A stretch of 27,967 nt of DNA from CAYWKU01 sp964459325 (GCA_964459325.1 CAYWKU010000044.1:1-27967), one strand, 5' to 3'. Shown: positions 1-8,726, counted from the stretch's first letter. Program-made: numbers and translations. The notes: generated from the letters alone by a model not told the origin.

Positions 1-459
1 CGGGAGATGCTCGAAAGAATCGGATTCTTCGACCCCGGCATGTTCGCTTATTACGAGGACGTGGACCTGGCATGGAGGGCAAGATGGGCCGGATGGCGGG
101 CGGTTGCGGCGCCGCGAGCGCGGGTGCACCACGCGGGAAGCGCTTTCAGCGGGTTCGCGGATAAAACATATCACATGCACCTGAACAGGCTTTCGGTGAT
201 AGCCAAGGACTGGCCCGCCCGGATGATAGCGGGTAATCTGGGGAAAATCCTGGCTATGGGCGCCGCAAGCGTTTTTTTCGGGGTTTTCAGGGAGCACTCT
301 TTTTCTGCCGTAAAAGCAAGGGTCACTTTTCTACTCCGGCTTCCCCGGTTATTATCGAAACGACGAAAGGTGATGAAGGGCAGGGCGCCCGGCGCTCAAA
401 GGTGGCTGTTCGACGATAAGGCCCGCGCAATGAAAAGGCTGAAATGGAAACTTTCCTGA
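1..459 (+). CDS. GT2 family glycosyltransferase, C-terminal part (truncated by window edge)
   Basis: The reading frame is open at base 1, so the N-terminal nucleotide-sugar-binding half lies outside the window. The visible part contains the acidic pattern YYEDVDLAWRARWAGW, which matches the late ED/W-R-A-x-x-A-G-W block typical of rhamnosyltransferase-like GT2 enzymes, where the ED pair includes the probable catalytic base. After it comes a hydrophobic stretch (MIAGNLGKILAMGAASVFFG) and a very basic tail, suggesting a membrane-associated enzyme acting on the cytoplasmic side on lipid-linked glycan. It overlaps the next gene by 16 bases, so the two are probably translated together in a glycan-assembly operon. 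The donor and acceptor sugars cannot be deduced. Confidence 0.85.
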   Translation, partial: REMLERIGFFDPGMFAYYEDVDLAWRARWAGWRAVAAPRARVHHAGSAFSGFADKTYHMHLNRLSVIAKDWPARMIAGNLGKILAMGAASVFFGVFREHSFSAVKARVTFLLRLPRLLSKRRKVMKGRAPGAQRWLFDDKARAMKRLKWKLS

Positions 460-2030
460 AAGACAACCGCCCCGGTTGGATAATACCGGCCATAGCGGCG
501 ATAATGGCGGCGGTGGGGATTTTGAGTCTTCCTCACATCGTCATTCCTCCCGGAAAGGCCCAGGGTATATTTCTCTACCATGGATGGGGCCTTATAGAAG
601 GGCTGGTGCCTTATCAGGACATGTGGGGCAATCATTCCCCCGGCGTTTATTTTCTCTACGCCCTCGCCGTCAAGCTCTCCGGCCACCGTTACGTGGGAAT
701 AAATATCGTCGAGATTGGCTGGCGGCTGCTCACCGTCCTCGCAATATACCAGCTTGCCGCAGGGCTTTACGGTCGCAGGGAGGGATTAATCGCCGCAGTA
801 TTCTGGGGGGCATGGGCGGTGATTTTCTTCGGCGCCTTCGGTCAGACGGCTCAGCCGGAATGCTTCGTGGTGCTCCCCATGGCTCTGGCTGCGCTGTATT
901 ACGTCCGGAACACTATGCTGTATCACGTCCTGTGCGGGCTTTTGATTTCACTGGCGGTGGCGCTGGACGCCGATGCGCTGGCCGTGTTCGCGGTAATATT
1001 GTTGTTTATTATGGCCAAACCGCGCTCCTCGTGGGAGCCGAAGCCGAAATTATCGAAGTTGCTGGGATTTACCCACGGCGTAGTGGCGCTGACGGTGCCA
1101 CTGATTCTTTATTTCGCGCTCAGCTACGCCGCCGACGATTTCTGGGGCCAGGAGGTGATATTCAATATTTACCATTCCGACTCCGCATTTTCGTTTAGCG
1201 AGTTTGCGGACAAGTTCATTCGCCTGTTCTTCTTTTTCATCCCATTCTGGATAATAGTGTGGGTAAAGGGCGCCTTTTCGTCCGAGGAACGGCGCAATCA
1301 CCTTCTATTCATGACCGCCCTGCTGATTGTGACCGTCATCATGGCAATTGCGGAAAAGGAATCTGCGCGGCACCAGTTTTACGTAATTTCCGGGTTTGCG
1401 GCGGTAATAGCGGCGAGGGGTCTTGGAATCGTCATTGATTTTATAAAGTCCCGCTCCACGGTAGCTTTGAAAAGCCCTGCAGGCGTCCTTGCCCTGCTGT
1501 GGATAGCCGCATCGGCTTTTTACCTGTTTTCATCATTTTATTGGCATCCCATCAGACATTACCGTTCCCTGGATTTCATGACCGGCCGCATCACCAAGGA
1601 CCAATATTTCGGAAGGTTCATCGAGCCGGGCGGCGACACGAACATGGTCGAAAACCGCGCCGTAGCCGCTTACGCCCGGGAAAGTCTCGAACCTGCGGAA
1701 AAGTTTTTCATCTGGGGCAGTGAACCGCTGGTCAATTTCTGGGCTCTGAGGTTTGCGCCCAATAAATTTTTCTACAATTACCCCCTTATCTTCGAGGACG
1801 GCTGCGAAGCTTCGGTGGTGTTAAAGAAAAGATGGAGGGCGGAGTTCATGGAGAGAATCAGGGAGGAGTCTCCCGAAATGGTGGCTGTCGTGCACCGGGA
1901 CAAGACGGTTGTAGAAAATGCCGACAGCGCAGCCCTGCTGAGTACCTTTCCTGAATTCGGGGAGTTTCTCGACGCCTTTTACAATAAATCCCAAAAAATC
2001 GGAGATTTCCAAATCTACCGGCTGCAATGA
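444..2030 (+). CDS. GT39-like multi-pass membrane glycosyltransferase
   Basis: A 528-residue protein with about ten hydrophobic segments. The first periplasmic loop has the hallmark order of the PMT/ArnT superfamily: an acidic-poor GLIEGLVPYQDMWGNHSPG stretch, where the PY-x-D and N-H-x-P-G residues match the conserved GxxPYxD...PP/PG signature. The Asp is the expected catalytic residue in this fold. Such enzymes use polyprenyl-phosphate sugars as donors and transfer them to lipid, glycan or protein on the outer face of the inner membrane. The soluble C-terminal part from about residue 390 is shorter than in true ArnT. The start at 444 is preceded by AAAAGG and lies inside the upstream gene. 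The stop overlaps the next start in ATGA. The substrate is unknown. Confidence 0.82.
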   Translation: METFLKDNRPGWIIPAIAAIMAAVGILSLPHIVIPPGKAQGIFLYHGWGLIEGLVPYQDMWGNHSPGVYFLYALAVKLSGHRYVGINIVEIGWRLLTVLAIYQLAAGLYGRREGLIAAVFWGAWAVIFFGAFGQTAQPECFVVLPMALAALYYVRNTMLYHVLCGLLISLAVALDADALAVFAVILLFIMAKPRSSWEPKPKLSKLLGFTHGVVALTVPLILYFALSYAADDFWGQEVIFNIYHSDSAFSFSEFADKFIRLFFFFIPFWIIVWVKGAFSSEERRNHLLFMTALLIVTVIMAIAEKESARHQFYVISGFAAVIAARGLGIVIDFIKSRSTVALKSPAGVLALLWIAASAFYLFSSFYWHPIRHYRSLDFMTGRITKDQYFGRFIEPGGDTNMVENRAVAAYARESLEPAEKFFIWGSEPLVNFWALRFAPNKFFYNYPLIFEDGCEASVVLKKRWRAEFMERIREESPEMVAVVHRDKTVVENADSAALLSTFPEFGEFLDAFYNKSQKIGDFQIYRLQ

Positions 2031-3025
2031 AACGGATGAAAATCCTTCTGATTCCTCCGGATAGGGCCAGGGGCACGGGGAGTTACACCTACTCGGATAT
2101 GCTCCGCGAAGCGTTGGAGCGAAGGGATGATTGCGCGGTGGAGCTTTACCCTTCATCGAAAGAAAAACCCGACATCGCTCACGCTCTGAACCTAAAACAC
2201 CTCGACCCCTCAATCCTCGCTTCCGTAACATCTCCACTCGTGGTTGATGTGCATGACGTATACTGGCTGCCGGGCGAATCCCGGTTCCCCGCCCCCGACC
2301 TTCCAATCAGAGCGTTTTTCTCCTCCGGAAGAAGGAAGCGGTACAAAGAGATTCTCGAGCGGGCCGACGGGGTAGTCGTTCATTCTAAATACGTTGCCGA
2401 CAGGCTGGGTTACTCAAATGCGGAAGTTGTCCAATACTCGGTTGGGCCGGTGGAACCCGAGCCGCCTCTGGAAGAACGCTCCCCGAATGTGGTTTTCGCC
2501 GGGCGGGACTATTTTCGCAAGGGCCTGCCGGTGCTTTTGAAGGCCTGGCGCCGGGTGCATTCGATACGCCCCGACGCAAAACTGATTATATGCGGACGGG
2601 AATTCCTCCACGGAAGGCTCCTTGCCCGGGCGGCGGATTTATTGCCTTCCATCGAATGGAAGGGCGCACTGGAAAGACACACACTCCTCGAAGAAATTCG
2701 CAACGCAAGGGTCCTGGCGCTGCCGGCGTGGACGGAAGCTTTCGGAATGGTGCTCCTCGAAGCCGCGGCCGCGGGTACTCTCGCCATCGGCACCGATGCC
2801 GGCGGCATACCGGAAGCATTGAAAGGCGGAGAGACGGGATTGCTGGTCGAGAAGGGAGATTCCAAGGGGCTGGCTGATGCGATTCTCCGGTGTCTGGAGC
2901 CTGAACCGGATAATGAGCTTGTCGAAATGACCCGAAAAGCCCGCGATACCGCCAACTCATACACACCCGACGACATGGCTCAAAAACTTTACGATTATTA
3001 CGAAAGAATCCTTTCGGGCGGATGA
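2027..3025 (+). CDS. GT4 family glycosyltransferase
   Basis: A 332-residue GT-B fold enzyme of the GT4 family. The N-terminal domain includes the VVDVHDVYWLPG stretch and the linker VVHSKYVADRLGY typical of this group. The C-terminal nucleotide-binding domain has VVFAGRDYFRKGLPVLLKA, and the family E-x7-E motif is seen in EAFGMVLLE, followed by GTDAGGIPEAL. No membrane span or signal peptide is seen, so it should act in the cytoplasm on a sugar-nucleotide donor. It starts within the ATGA overlap with the GT39-like gene and ends in another ATGA overlap with the SGNH hydrolase, which argues for translational coupling in a polysaccharide cluster. At 332 residues it is a little short for GT4, but both halves are present. 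Sugar specificity cannot be read. Confidence 0.88.
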   Translation: MKRMKILLIPPDRARGTGSYTYSDMLREALERRDDCAVELYPSSKEKPDIAHALNLKHLDPSILASVTSPLVVDVHDVYWLPGESRFPAPDLPIRAFFSSGRRKRYKEILERADGVVVHSKYVADRLGYSNAEVVQYSVGPVEPEPPLEERSPNVVFAGRDYFRKGLPVLLKAWRRVHSIRPDAKLIICGREFLHGRLLARAADLLPSIEWKGALERHTLLEEIRNARVLALPAWTEAFGMVLLEAAAAGTLAIGTDAGGIPEALKGGETGLLVEKGDSKGLADAILRCLEPEPDNELVEMTRKARDTANSYTPDDMAQKLYDYYERILSGG

Positions 3026-4089
3026 AAACTTCATCGCGCATATTGACGGTTGTGGCCTCCGCGCTGGTGGGCATATTCCTGCTGCTGGCAGCGGAAGCGG
3101 GATTGAGGGTGTCGGGCTTCGAGTACCGCTTGCATCCACGATACATGCAGTTCAACTATCCCGACCCGGAGCGGATGTACGAGATATTCGAGCGCGACCC
3201 GGAGGCATTCTGGAAGCTCAAACCCGGCTCGAAGATGGGCCCGGAGCTGGAGCCTGTAAATTCAAAGGGGTTCCGCGGGCCTGAATTTTCCCGGGAAAAA
3301 AGGACGGGAAGTATAAGAATCGTTGCTATGGGAGACTCGGTCACTTTCGGGGGAAAAGTGACTTATCCCCGGGTGCTGGACAATTGCCTGGACAAGGACT
3401 ACAAAGTCATCAACGCCGGAGTGCCCGGATATTCCGCATACCAGGGGCTGAAATTTTACGAGAACCGTATCGCTTCGCTCAATCCGGACGCGGTGACGGT
3501 CATGTACGGTTGGAACGACCACTGGCTGGCCCGGGGCTATCCCGACTCCCGCCAGAAACCGCCGGGGGAGGTTAAATCCTCGGATTTATTCAGGTTTTTA
3601 AGGGAATTGAGGCTTTATCAGTTGATTAATTTCGGAATATCGGAGCTTGCGGCCTCCGAAACGGTCGAAGAAAGGCTGCGCCGCGTGCCGCTGCCCGAAT
3701 ATCGGACACTGCTTGGAAAACTGGTCGATTCGATAGAAAGCTCCGGGGCGAAGCCGGTGTTATTGACCGCCCCTGCGGCGCTTGACCGGGATGAAGCGCC
3801 GGAATACCTGTTTACGAAGGGTTTTATCGAGCGCCGGGAGCAGGAAAGCGAAGCCGAAATTGCCGGAAGGCTGAAAAGGCTTCATGCAAGCTATAACGAT
3901 GCGGTCAGGAAACTCTCGAAACAAGAAAACGTGCCGCTGGTGGATTTCGAGTCTGAGTTCTACAAGCGGGATACGGCGGAGCTTTTCAGAGACCCGGCAA
4001 AGGATATTATTCACCCCAACGGGCGCGGATATCGCTTGATGGGTAATACCCTGTGTGATACGATAAAATCGATTCAATTGGCTGATTGA
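3022..4089 (+). CDS. membrane-anchored SGNH/GDSL hydrolase
   Basis: A 355-residue protein with an N-terminal hydrophobic helix (about residues 7-27) that could be an uncleaved anchor or signal sequence. All four SGNH blocks are visible: GDS with nucleophile Ser106, NAGVPGYS with Gly133, YGWND with Asn165, and DIIHPNGRGY with Asp328 and His331. This catalytic set is known from esterases, lipases and the acyl-handling domains of polysaccharide O-acetylation systems. Its position as the last gene of a tightly overlapping glycosyltransferase run suggests removal or transfer of acyl groups on an exported glycan in the periplasm, but this is inference. It starts in an ATGA overlap with the GT4 gene, and the 63-base gap that follows separates it from enolase. 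Confidence 0.88.
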   Translation: MKTSSRILTVVASALVGIFLLLAAEAGLRVSGFEYRLHPRYMQFNYPDPERMYEIFERDPEAFWKLKPGSKMGPELEPVNSKGFRGPEFSREKRTGSIRIVAMGDSVTFGGKVTYPRVLDNCLDKDYKVINAGVPGYSAYQGLKFYENRIASLNPDAVTVMYGWNDHWLARGYPDSRQKPPGEVKSSDLFRFLRELRLYQLINFGISELAASETVEERLRRVPLPEYRTLLGKLVDSIESSGAKPVLLTAPAALDRDEAPEYLFTKGFIERREQESEAEIAGRLKRLHASYNDAVRKLSKQENVPLVDFESEFYKRDTAELFRDPAKDIIHPNGRGYRLMGNTLCDTIKSIQLAD

Positions 4090-4152
4090 TTACTTAACCA
4101 TCTGAATCTCGCCAAAAGTTCCATTATTAATGTTCAAAGGAGGAGGTCTGAC

Positions 4153-5448
4153 ATGACGGAAATAGTGGGCATATCGGCAAGGGAAATACTCGACAGCCGC
4201 GGCAATCCGACGGTGGAGGCCGACGTTCACCTGTTCAGCGGCGCCTGGGGCAGGGCGTCCGTGCCGAGCGGCGCCAGTACCGGCGAGCGGGAGGCTATTG
4301 AGCTTCGCGACGGCGACAAGAAGCGCTACCTGGGTAAAGGGGTGCTGAAAGCGGTCAAAAATGTGGTGGACATCATCGCCCCGGAAGTGTGCGGAATGGA
4401 CTCGTTGGAACAGGAAGGACTGGACCGGCTGATGATAGAGCTGGACGGCACTCATAACAAGTCCAAGCTGGGCGCCAACGCCATCCTGGCGGTAAGCATG
4501 GCCGCTGCAAAGGCCGCTGCGCAGGCCGTGGGGCTGCCCCTTTATAAATACCTGGGCGGAGCGGGAGCCCGCGAGTTGCCCATCCCCATGATGAACATAC
4601 TCAACGGCGGCGAGCACGCCGACAATAACGTGGATATCCAGGAATTCATGGTCTTTCCCGTGGGCGCTCCAAACTATTCCGAGGCCTTGAGGTGGGGCGC
4701 GGAGACGTTCCAGGCCCTGAAAAAGGTGCTCAAGTCCAAAAAGCTTAACACCGCCGTGGGCGACGAAGGCGGGTTCGCCCCCGATTTGGGTAGTAACGAG
4801 GAGGCGCTCGAGGTGATTATCGACGCCGTTAAGCAGACCGGCAAAAAGCCCGGCAAGGACGTGTACATCGCCATCGACTCCGCCGCAAGCTCATTCTTCA
4901 AAAACAAGCGCTACCGCCTCTCGGCCGAGAAAGAGCCGATAAAAACCTCCGGGCAGATGGTGGACTATTACGAAAAACTGGTAAACGCATACCCCATACT
5001 CAGCCTCGAAGACGGCATGGACGAAAACGACTGGAACGGCTGGAAGAAGCTCAACGACCGGCTTGGCGACAAAATACAGCTTGTTGGCGATGACCTCTTC
5101 GTAACCAATACCGACTTAATCAAGAAGGGCATAGAGAAGGGCGTGGCCAACAGCGTGCTCATCAAGCTCAACCAGATAGGCACCGTTACCGAAACCCTGG
5201 AAGCCGTGGACATGGCCCGCAGGGCCGGTTGGACGAGCGTTATCAGCCACCGCTCCGGCGAAACCGAGGACACCACCATCGCCGACCTGGCAGTGGCCAC
5301 CGGTGCCGGGATGATAAAAACCGGAAGCGCCTCCCGGAGCGAGCGTATCGCAAAGTACAATCGCCTGCTCCGCATCGAGGAGGAGTTGGCCGACCAGGCA
5401 AGGTTCAGGGGCAGGGAAGTCTTTTATAACCTTCCTGCCTTAAAGTAA
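4153..5448 (+). CDS. eno: enolase (2-phosphoglycerate dehydratase)
   Basis: A full-length 431-residue enolase that interconverts 2-phosphoglycerate and phosphoenolpyruvate in the cytoplasm. The N-terminal signature EILDSRGNPTVE is present, and the catalytic and metal residues can all be placed: His155, Glu205 in GDEGG, metal ligands Asp242, Glu286 and Asp313, catalytic Lys338 in SVLIKLNQIG, His366 in SHRSGETED and Lys389 in MIKTGS. The start has a strong AAAGGAGGAGG ribosome binding site. The gene is set apart from the glycan genes before it by 63 bases and faces the TPR gene tail-to-tail with 13 bases between them. Housekeeping role; essentially certain. Confidence 0.99.
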   Translation: MTEIVGISAREILDSRGNPTVEADVHLFSGAWGRASVPSGASTGEREAIELRDGDKKRYLGKGVLKAVKNVVDIIAPEVCGMDSLEQEGLDRLMIELDGTHNKSKLGANAILAVSMAAAKAAAQAVGLPLYKYLGGAGARELPIPMMNILNGGEHADNNVDIQEFMVFPVGAPNYSEALRWGAETFQALKKVLKSKKLNTAVGDEGGFAPDLGSNEEALEVIIDAVKQTGKKPGKDVYIAIDSAASSFFKNKRYRLSAEKEPIKTSGQMVDYYEKLVNAYPILSLEDGMDENDWNGWKKLNDRLGDKIQLVGDDLFVTNTDLIKKGIEKGVANSVLIKLNQIGTVTETLEAVDMARRAGWTSVISHRSGETEDTTIADLAVATGAGMIKTGSASRSERIAKYNRLLRIEEELADQARFRGREVFYNLPALK

Positions 5449-5465
5449 TTTTCCGGGAAGGTTAT
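5426..5465. terminator. inverted repeat between the convergent eno and TPR genes, possible bidirectional terminator
   Basis: Perfect 10-base arms ATAACCTTCC (5426-5435) and GGAAGGTTAT (5456-5465) enclose a 20-base loop. The eno stop codon lies in the loop and the TPR stop codon in the right arm. No clear poly-U run follows on either strand, so this could be a weak or Rho-assisted terminator or an mRNA-end stabiliser. Confidence 0.4.
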
Positions 5466-6031
5466 CGGGGAGATTCGGGCTCGGGAGTAAAAGCCGAAGG
5501 CGACTCGACGGGGGCGAGGTTTAATCTGCGGAAAACCTCGTCCCTGTTGGCTTCGAGCTTGGGGTCGAGCTTTACGGCCTTTTCGATAAGCTCTTTTCCT
5601 TTCTCGATATCACCCTGCCTGAGAAACAGGTAGCCCAGGTTGAATTGCGCCAGCGCAAAATCGGGGTTGGCGGAGATGGCTTTGTTATAATACTCCTTCG
5701 CTTCCCCGAAGTTGCCTTTAGTTTGCGACAGAACCCCCAGGAGGTTATAAGTGCGTGCGTTTTCCGGATTCCGGTCAATTACGTTGAGCAGCAACTCCCG
5801 CGCCCGTTGGGGTTGACCATCAATGATGTAGATGTCTGCAAGTGCCACTTGCACTTTGACGGAGAACGGATTGAGCGCCCTTGCAACCTTCAGGAGAGGC
5901 AAAGCGCCCCGGGGGTCGCCTTTGCGGTAGCGGTGCATTCCCATGTGCGCCGAATACACCTGCAAGGCCAGTAACCCTGCAATCAGCAGTATGGCCGCCG
6001 CCACCAGCCATCTTTTGGTTCGGGTATCCAT
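5462..6031 (-). CDS. membrane-anchored tetratricopeptide repeat protein
   Basis: A 189-residue protein with an N-terminal membrane helix (WLVAAAILLIAGLLALQVY, residues 9-27) followed by about four TPR units. These have the usual spacing of small and aromatic residues, for example ARTYNLLGVLSQTKGNFGEA and ALAQFNLGYLFLRQGDIEKG. The C-terminus is rich in Pro, Glu and Ser. TPRs mediate protein-protein contacts and this one probably lies on the periplasmic side. It has no enzymatic motif. It stands alone on the minus strand, converging on enolase, with its own candidate promoter upstream (6054-6081). Nearby glycan genes and asnB suggest a link to envelope assembly, but no partner can be named. Confidence 0.85.
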   Translation of the reverse strand: MDTRTKRWLVAAAILLIAGLLALQVYSAHMGMHRYRKGDPRGALPLLKVARALNPFSVKVQVALADIYIIDGQPQRARELLLNVIDRNPENARTYNLLGVLSQTKGNFGEAKEYYNKAISANPDFALAQFNLGYLFLRQGDIEKGKELIEKAVKLDPKLEANRDEVFRRLNLAPVESPSAFTPEPESPR

Positions 6032-6053
6032 TTCGTGATTAAAGTAAAATTCT

Positions 6054-6081
6054 CATATACAAAAGTAACTTGAGCGCTCAA
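6054..6081 (-). promoter_or_regulatory. candidate sigma-70-type promoter of the TPR gene with an overlapping palindrome
   Basis: Read on the minus strand, TTGAGC (6076-6081) and TATATG (6054-6059) are separated by 16 bases, 23 bases before the start codon. The -35 hexamer lies inside the perfect 12-base palindrome TTGAGCGCTCAA (6070-6081), which is a reasonable place for a repressor to bind. Confidence 0.45.
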
Positions 6082-6120
6082 TAATATCAACTTTTAACAC
6101 GGAGCCTTGCGGGTAATCAG

Positions 6121-6190
6121 GTCGGGAATCGCGACCTGGAGGTCGCTCCCACGGCTGAATCCAGTGGGAGAGACCTGTGGTCTCGACCCG
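6121..6190. repeat. REP-like imperfect inverted repeat
   Basis: Two arms (6121-6152 and 6164-6190) around an 11-base loop. The right arm begins GTGGGAGAGACCT and the left arm, read in reverse complement, begins GTGGGAGCGACCT. Each arm is itself partly self-complementary, since GCGACCTGGAGGTCGC is a small hairpin (6131-6146). This double-hairpin form, with a GTGGGAG edge, is what extragenic palindromic repeats look like. No second copy was seen in this window. Confidence 0.6.
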
Positions 6191-6270
6191 TGGACGCCCG
6201 GAACTGTAATCTGTAAACTGGCGGGCTTACTTGTGTGTGCCGAATCGGCTGGTATGCTATTAATGAATCG

Positions 6271-8043
6271 ATGTGCGGTATAGCGGGCATAATGAATAAA
6301 GGGCCTTCCGATGAAGACCACGTCCGGAAGATGGTGGAAGTCATCTCCCATCGAGGACCCGACGGGCGGGGATATTGGAGTGATGACCATATCTCGCTCG
6401 GAGTGGCGAGATTGGCGGTGATAGACATCCCCGGCGGAGCGCAGCCCATGACCTCCCCGGACGGAAGATGGACGCTCGTCTACAACGGCGAGGTGTACAA
6501 CCACCTGCAACTTCGTGAAAAACTGGAGAAAAAGGGCCATACCTTCAAAACCCGCTGCGATACCGAAGCGGTGCTGGGCGCGATGATGGAATACGGAACC
6601 GAAGCCGTGGAACATCTGCGGGGAATATTCGCCTTTGCCGCGTGGGACAGCCTCGAAAGAAAACTTATACTCGCCCGCGACCGGCTCGGCATAAAACCGC
6701 TGTATTATTTCTTCAAAAACGGCGCCTTCGCCTTCGCCTCCGAGATAAAGGCCCTTCTCGAAATACCGGATATAAGGAATGCCCTGGAGCCGGACCTCAA
6801 GTCCCTCCACGAAATAATGACCTTCAACTTCCCGCTGGCCGACCGGACGGCCTTTGACGGCATTCGGGAGCTTCGTCCGGGGCACGTTGCCGCATTCAGG
6901 GACGGCAGGTTGAACATCCGGCGATATTGGGACTTGAATTTCCCCGCTCTCGGAGATGTTCCCGAAAATAAGGATGAAAGAGAATGGGCGGACGGCCTAC
7001 TCGAAAACCTCAAAAAATCCGTCGAGTTACGGCTGATGAGCGACGTTCCGCTGGGAGTTTTCCTCTCCGGCGGCCCCGATTCGAGCATCATAGCCGCTCT
7101 GGTCAATAAAATAACGGGCGGAGGGTTGAAGACATTTTCGGTGGGTTTCGATGAGCCGCTTTGGGACGAATCCGGCTTCGCCCGGCAGGTGGCGGAACAC
7201 CTGGATACCGACCATACGGTCATAAAAGGGGAGGGCGGCCTCGAATTGCTGCCTACCGTCATATATCACCTCGACCAGCCGCAACGATGGGCCGGCACGG
7301 CAGCTCTTCTGGGGTTGTACAGGGCCGCGAAAGAAAATGCGACGGTGGTGCTGACCGGAGAAGGCGCGGACGAGGCGCTGGCGGGATATATCCATCTCGC
7401 CGAATTCCCCGGAATCGTGCGGAACAATCCCGGCGCGGCGCCGCTATCGTTGTACCTTGCCCGGCTCAGCGAGCTGGAGGCATCGGGCGCGGAAAGTCTC
7501 TATTCCCCCGCCTTTCTGGAAGCCGCGCGTCGGCCCGTAAATGAGTTTCTGATTGACGAGGGAAGGATAAAAGACTGCGACCCTTTGAATATGGGCATAT
7601 ACCTGGATATGAAGCTCAGGCTGGCGCGGTTCGTGGTTTTCATGCAGGACAAGCTCAGCATGGCCGCCGGGGTGGAAGCCCGGGTGCCTTACCTCGACCA
7701 TGAACTGCTGGAGTATTGCTCCCGGATTCCGCCCGGATTGAAACTGTCGCCGCCGTGGGGTAAATATATCCTCCGGAAGGCGGCAACCGATTTATTGCCG
7801 AAGGATATTATCGAGAGGCCGAAGCAGGGTTTCGTGGAGCCGGCGGATGCCTGGATGAGGGGCAAGCTGCCGGAGGTTATCCGCAATGCCCTTTCGGAAG
7901 AAAAAACAAGGGAAAAAGGATACTTCCGGCCCGCCGAAGTGGAGCGGCTCCTTACCGCGCATCGCTCCGGTACAGCCAGTCACGGCCATCTTCTGATAGG
8001 CATTGCGTCAGTTCATATCTGGCATGATACCTTCTTCGGCTGA
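6271..8043 (+). CDS. asnB: glutamine-hydrolysing asparagine synthetase (AsnB family)
   Basis: A 590-residue class II glutamine amidotransferase. The start at 6271 is chosen because Met-Cys-Gly-Ile-Ala puts the nucleophile Cys2 at the new N-terminus; an in-frame ATG 36 bases earlier would bury it. Domain 1 shows SHRGPDG, YNGEVYNH, RCDTEAV and LARDRLGIKPLYY. Domain 2 has the ATP pyrophosphatase loop LSGGPDSS, later TGEGADEALAGY and VEARVPYLDHEL. It should amidate Asp, or in glycan clusters possibly a sugar acid, with Gln-derived ammonia. No good ribosome binding site precedes the chosen start. The Pro in SGGPDSS is where many AsnB have Leu or Val. The hydrolase gene starts 16 bases later. The acceptor is unsure. 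Confidence 0.9.
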   Translation: MCGIAGIMNKGPSDEDHVRKMVEVISHRGPDGRGYWSDDHISLGVARLAVIDIPGGAQPMTSPDGRWTLVYNGEVYNHLQLREKLEKKGHTFKTRCDTEAVLGAMMEYGTEAVEHLRGIFAFAAWDSLERKLILARDRLGIKPLYYFFKNGAFAFASEIKALLEIPDIRNALEPDLKSLHEIMTFNFPLADRTAFDGIRELRPGHVAAFRDGRLNIRRYWDLNFPALGDVPENKDEREWADGLLENLKKSVELRLMSDVPLGVFLSGGPDSSIIAALVNKITGGGLKTFSVGFDEPLWDESGFARQVAEHLDTDHTVIKGEGGLELLPTVIYHLDQPQRWAGTAALLGLYRAAKENATVVLTGEGADEALAGYIHLAEFPGIVRNNPGAAPLSLYLARLSELEASGAESLYSPAFLEAARRPVNEFLIDEGRIKDCDPLNMGIYLDMKLRLARFVVFMQDKLSMAAGVEARVPYLDHELLEYCSRIPPGLKLSPPWGKYILRKAATDLLPKDIIERPKQGFVEPADAWMRGKLPEVIRNALSEEKTREKGYFRPAEVERLLTAHRSGTASHGHLLIGIASVHIWHDTFFG

Positions 8044-8059
8044 ACCAGAAAGGAGACGC

Positions 8060-8680
8060 ATGGAGCGACTGGAATTCAATCACGGCTCGTGGAAAGCTTA
8101 CAGATGGGTAACTCCGATGTTCGCGGCCAACGTTTACCTGGTCGCTCCCGCCGAAGGCGGGGAAGCGATGCTTGTGGACGCCGGAGGCAGGGCGAAGGAA
8201 ATAATAAAAGCGCTGGATGAATTCGGCCTGAAACTGGCTTACATAGTGCTGACTCACAAGCATCTCGACCATTCCTTCGTCGCCCGGAAACTGCGAAGGG
8301 CCACCGGGGCGAGGATATTGATAGAGAAGGGCGATACTTACCGGAAAAAGCCGTATTCAAAGGGAGGGTCGGTACTGCACGAGGGCGACGTTATCAGGCT
8401 CGGAGAACTGGAGGCGAAAGCTATCGCCACCCCCGGCCATACGAGGGGCGGGGTATCTCTGTGCCTGCCGGGAGCTATATTCACCGGGGACACCCTCTTT
8501 GAAGGGGGGATAGGTCGTACCGACCTGCCGGGGGGCAGTTTAAGGAAAATAATGCATTCCATAAAGGAGAAGCTTCTCGAATATCCCGATGACACGGTGA
8601 TTTACCCCGGCCACGGGCCGCCTTCTACCATCGGCAGGGAAAGGCGGTCGAACCCGTTCATCACGGGGCAACTCCCGTAA
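8060..8680 (+). CDS. metallo-beta-lactamase-fold hydrolase (glyoxalase II-like)
   Basis: A 206-residue MBL-fold protein. The start at 8060 has AAAGGAG nine bases ahead; a longer frame from 8003 would overlap asnB and has no such site. Metal ligands are visible in order: THKHLDHS (His66, His68, Asp70, His71), His127 in ATPGHTRGG, bridging Asp144 in FTGDTLFEGGIGRTD, and His185 in YPGHGP. This is the binuclear zinc set of the glyoxalase II/persulfide dioxygenase-like branch, and GGIGRTDLPGGS is common in its hydroxyacylglutathione hydrolase-like members. It lacks the C-terminal glutathione-binding domain of true GloB. Likely a cytoplasmic thioester or ester hydrolase, perhaps co-transcribed with asnB. 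Confidence 0.88.
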   Translation: MERLEFNHGSWKAYRWVTPMFAANVYLVAPAEGGEAMLVDAGGRAKEIIKALDEFGLKLAYIVLTHKHLDHSFVARKLRRATGARILIEKGDTYRKKPYSKGGSVLHEGDVIRLGELEAKAIATPGHTRGGVSLCLPGAIFTGDTLFEGGIGRTDLPGGSLRKIMHSIKEKLLEYPDDTVIYPGHGPPSTIGRERRSNPFITGQLP

Positions 8681-8726
8681 CGCCGGCGTCCTTCTCAGGC
8701 CGCATGGCCCGCCGTCAAACAAAGAA

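Noticed and set aside
6235..6270. Longer asnB with start at 6235
   Set aside because: It would add 12 residues before the Cys that must be N-terminal for glutamine hydrolysis.
8003..8059. Longer hydrolase with start at 8003
   Set aside because: It overlaps asnB and lacks a ribosome binding site; ATG at 8060 has AAAGGAG at good spacing.
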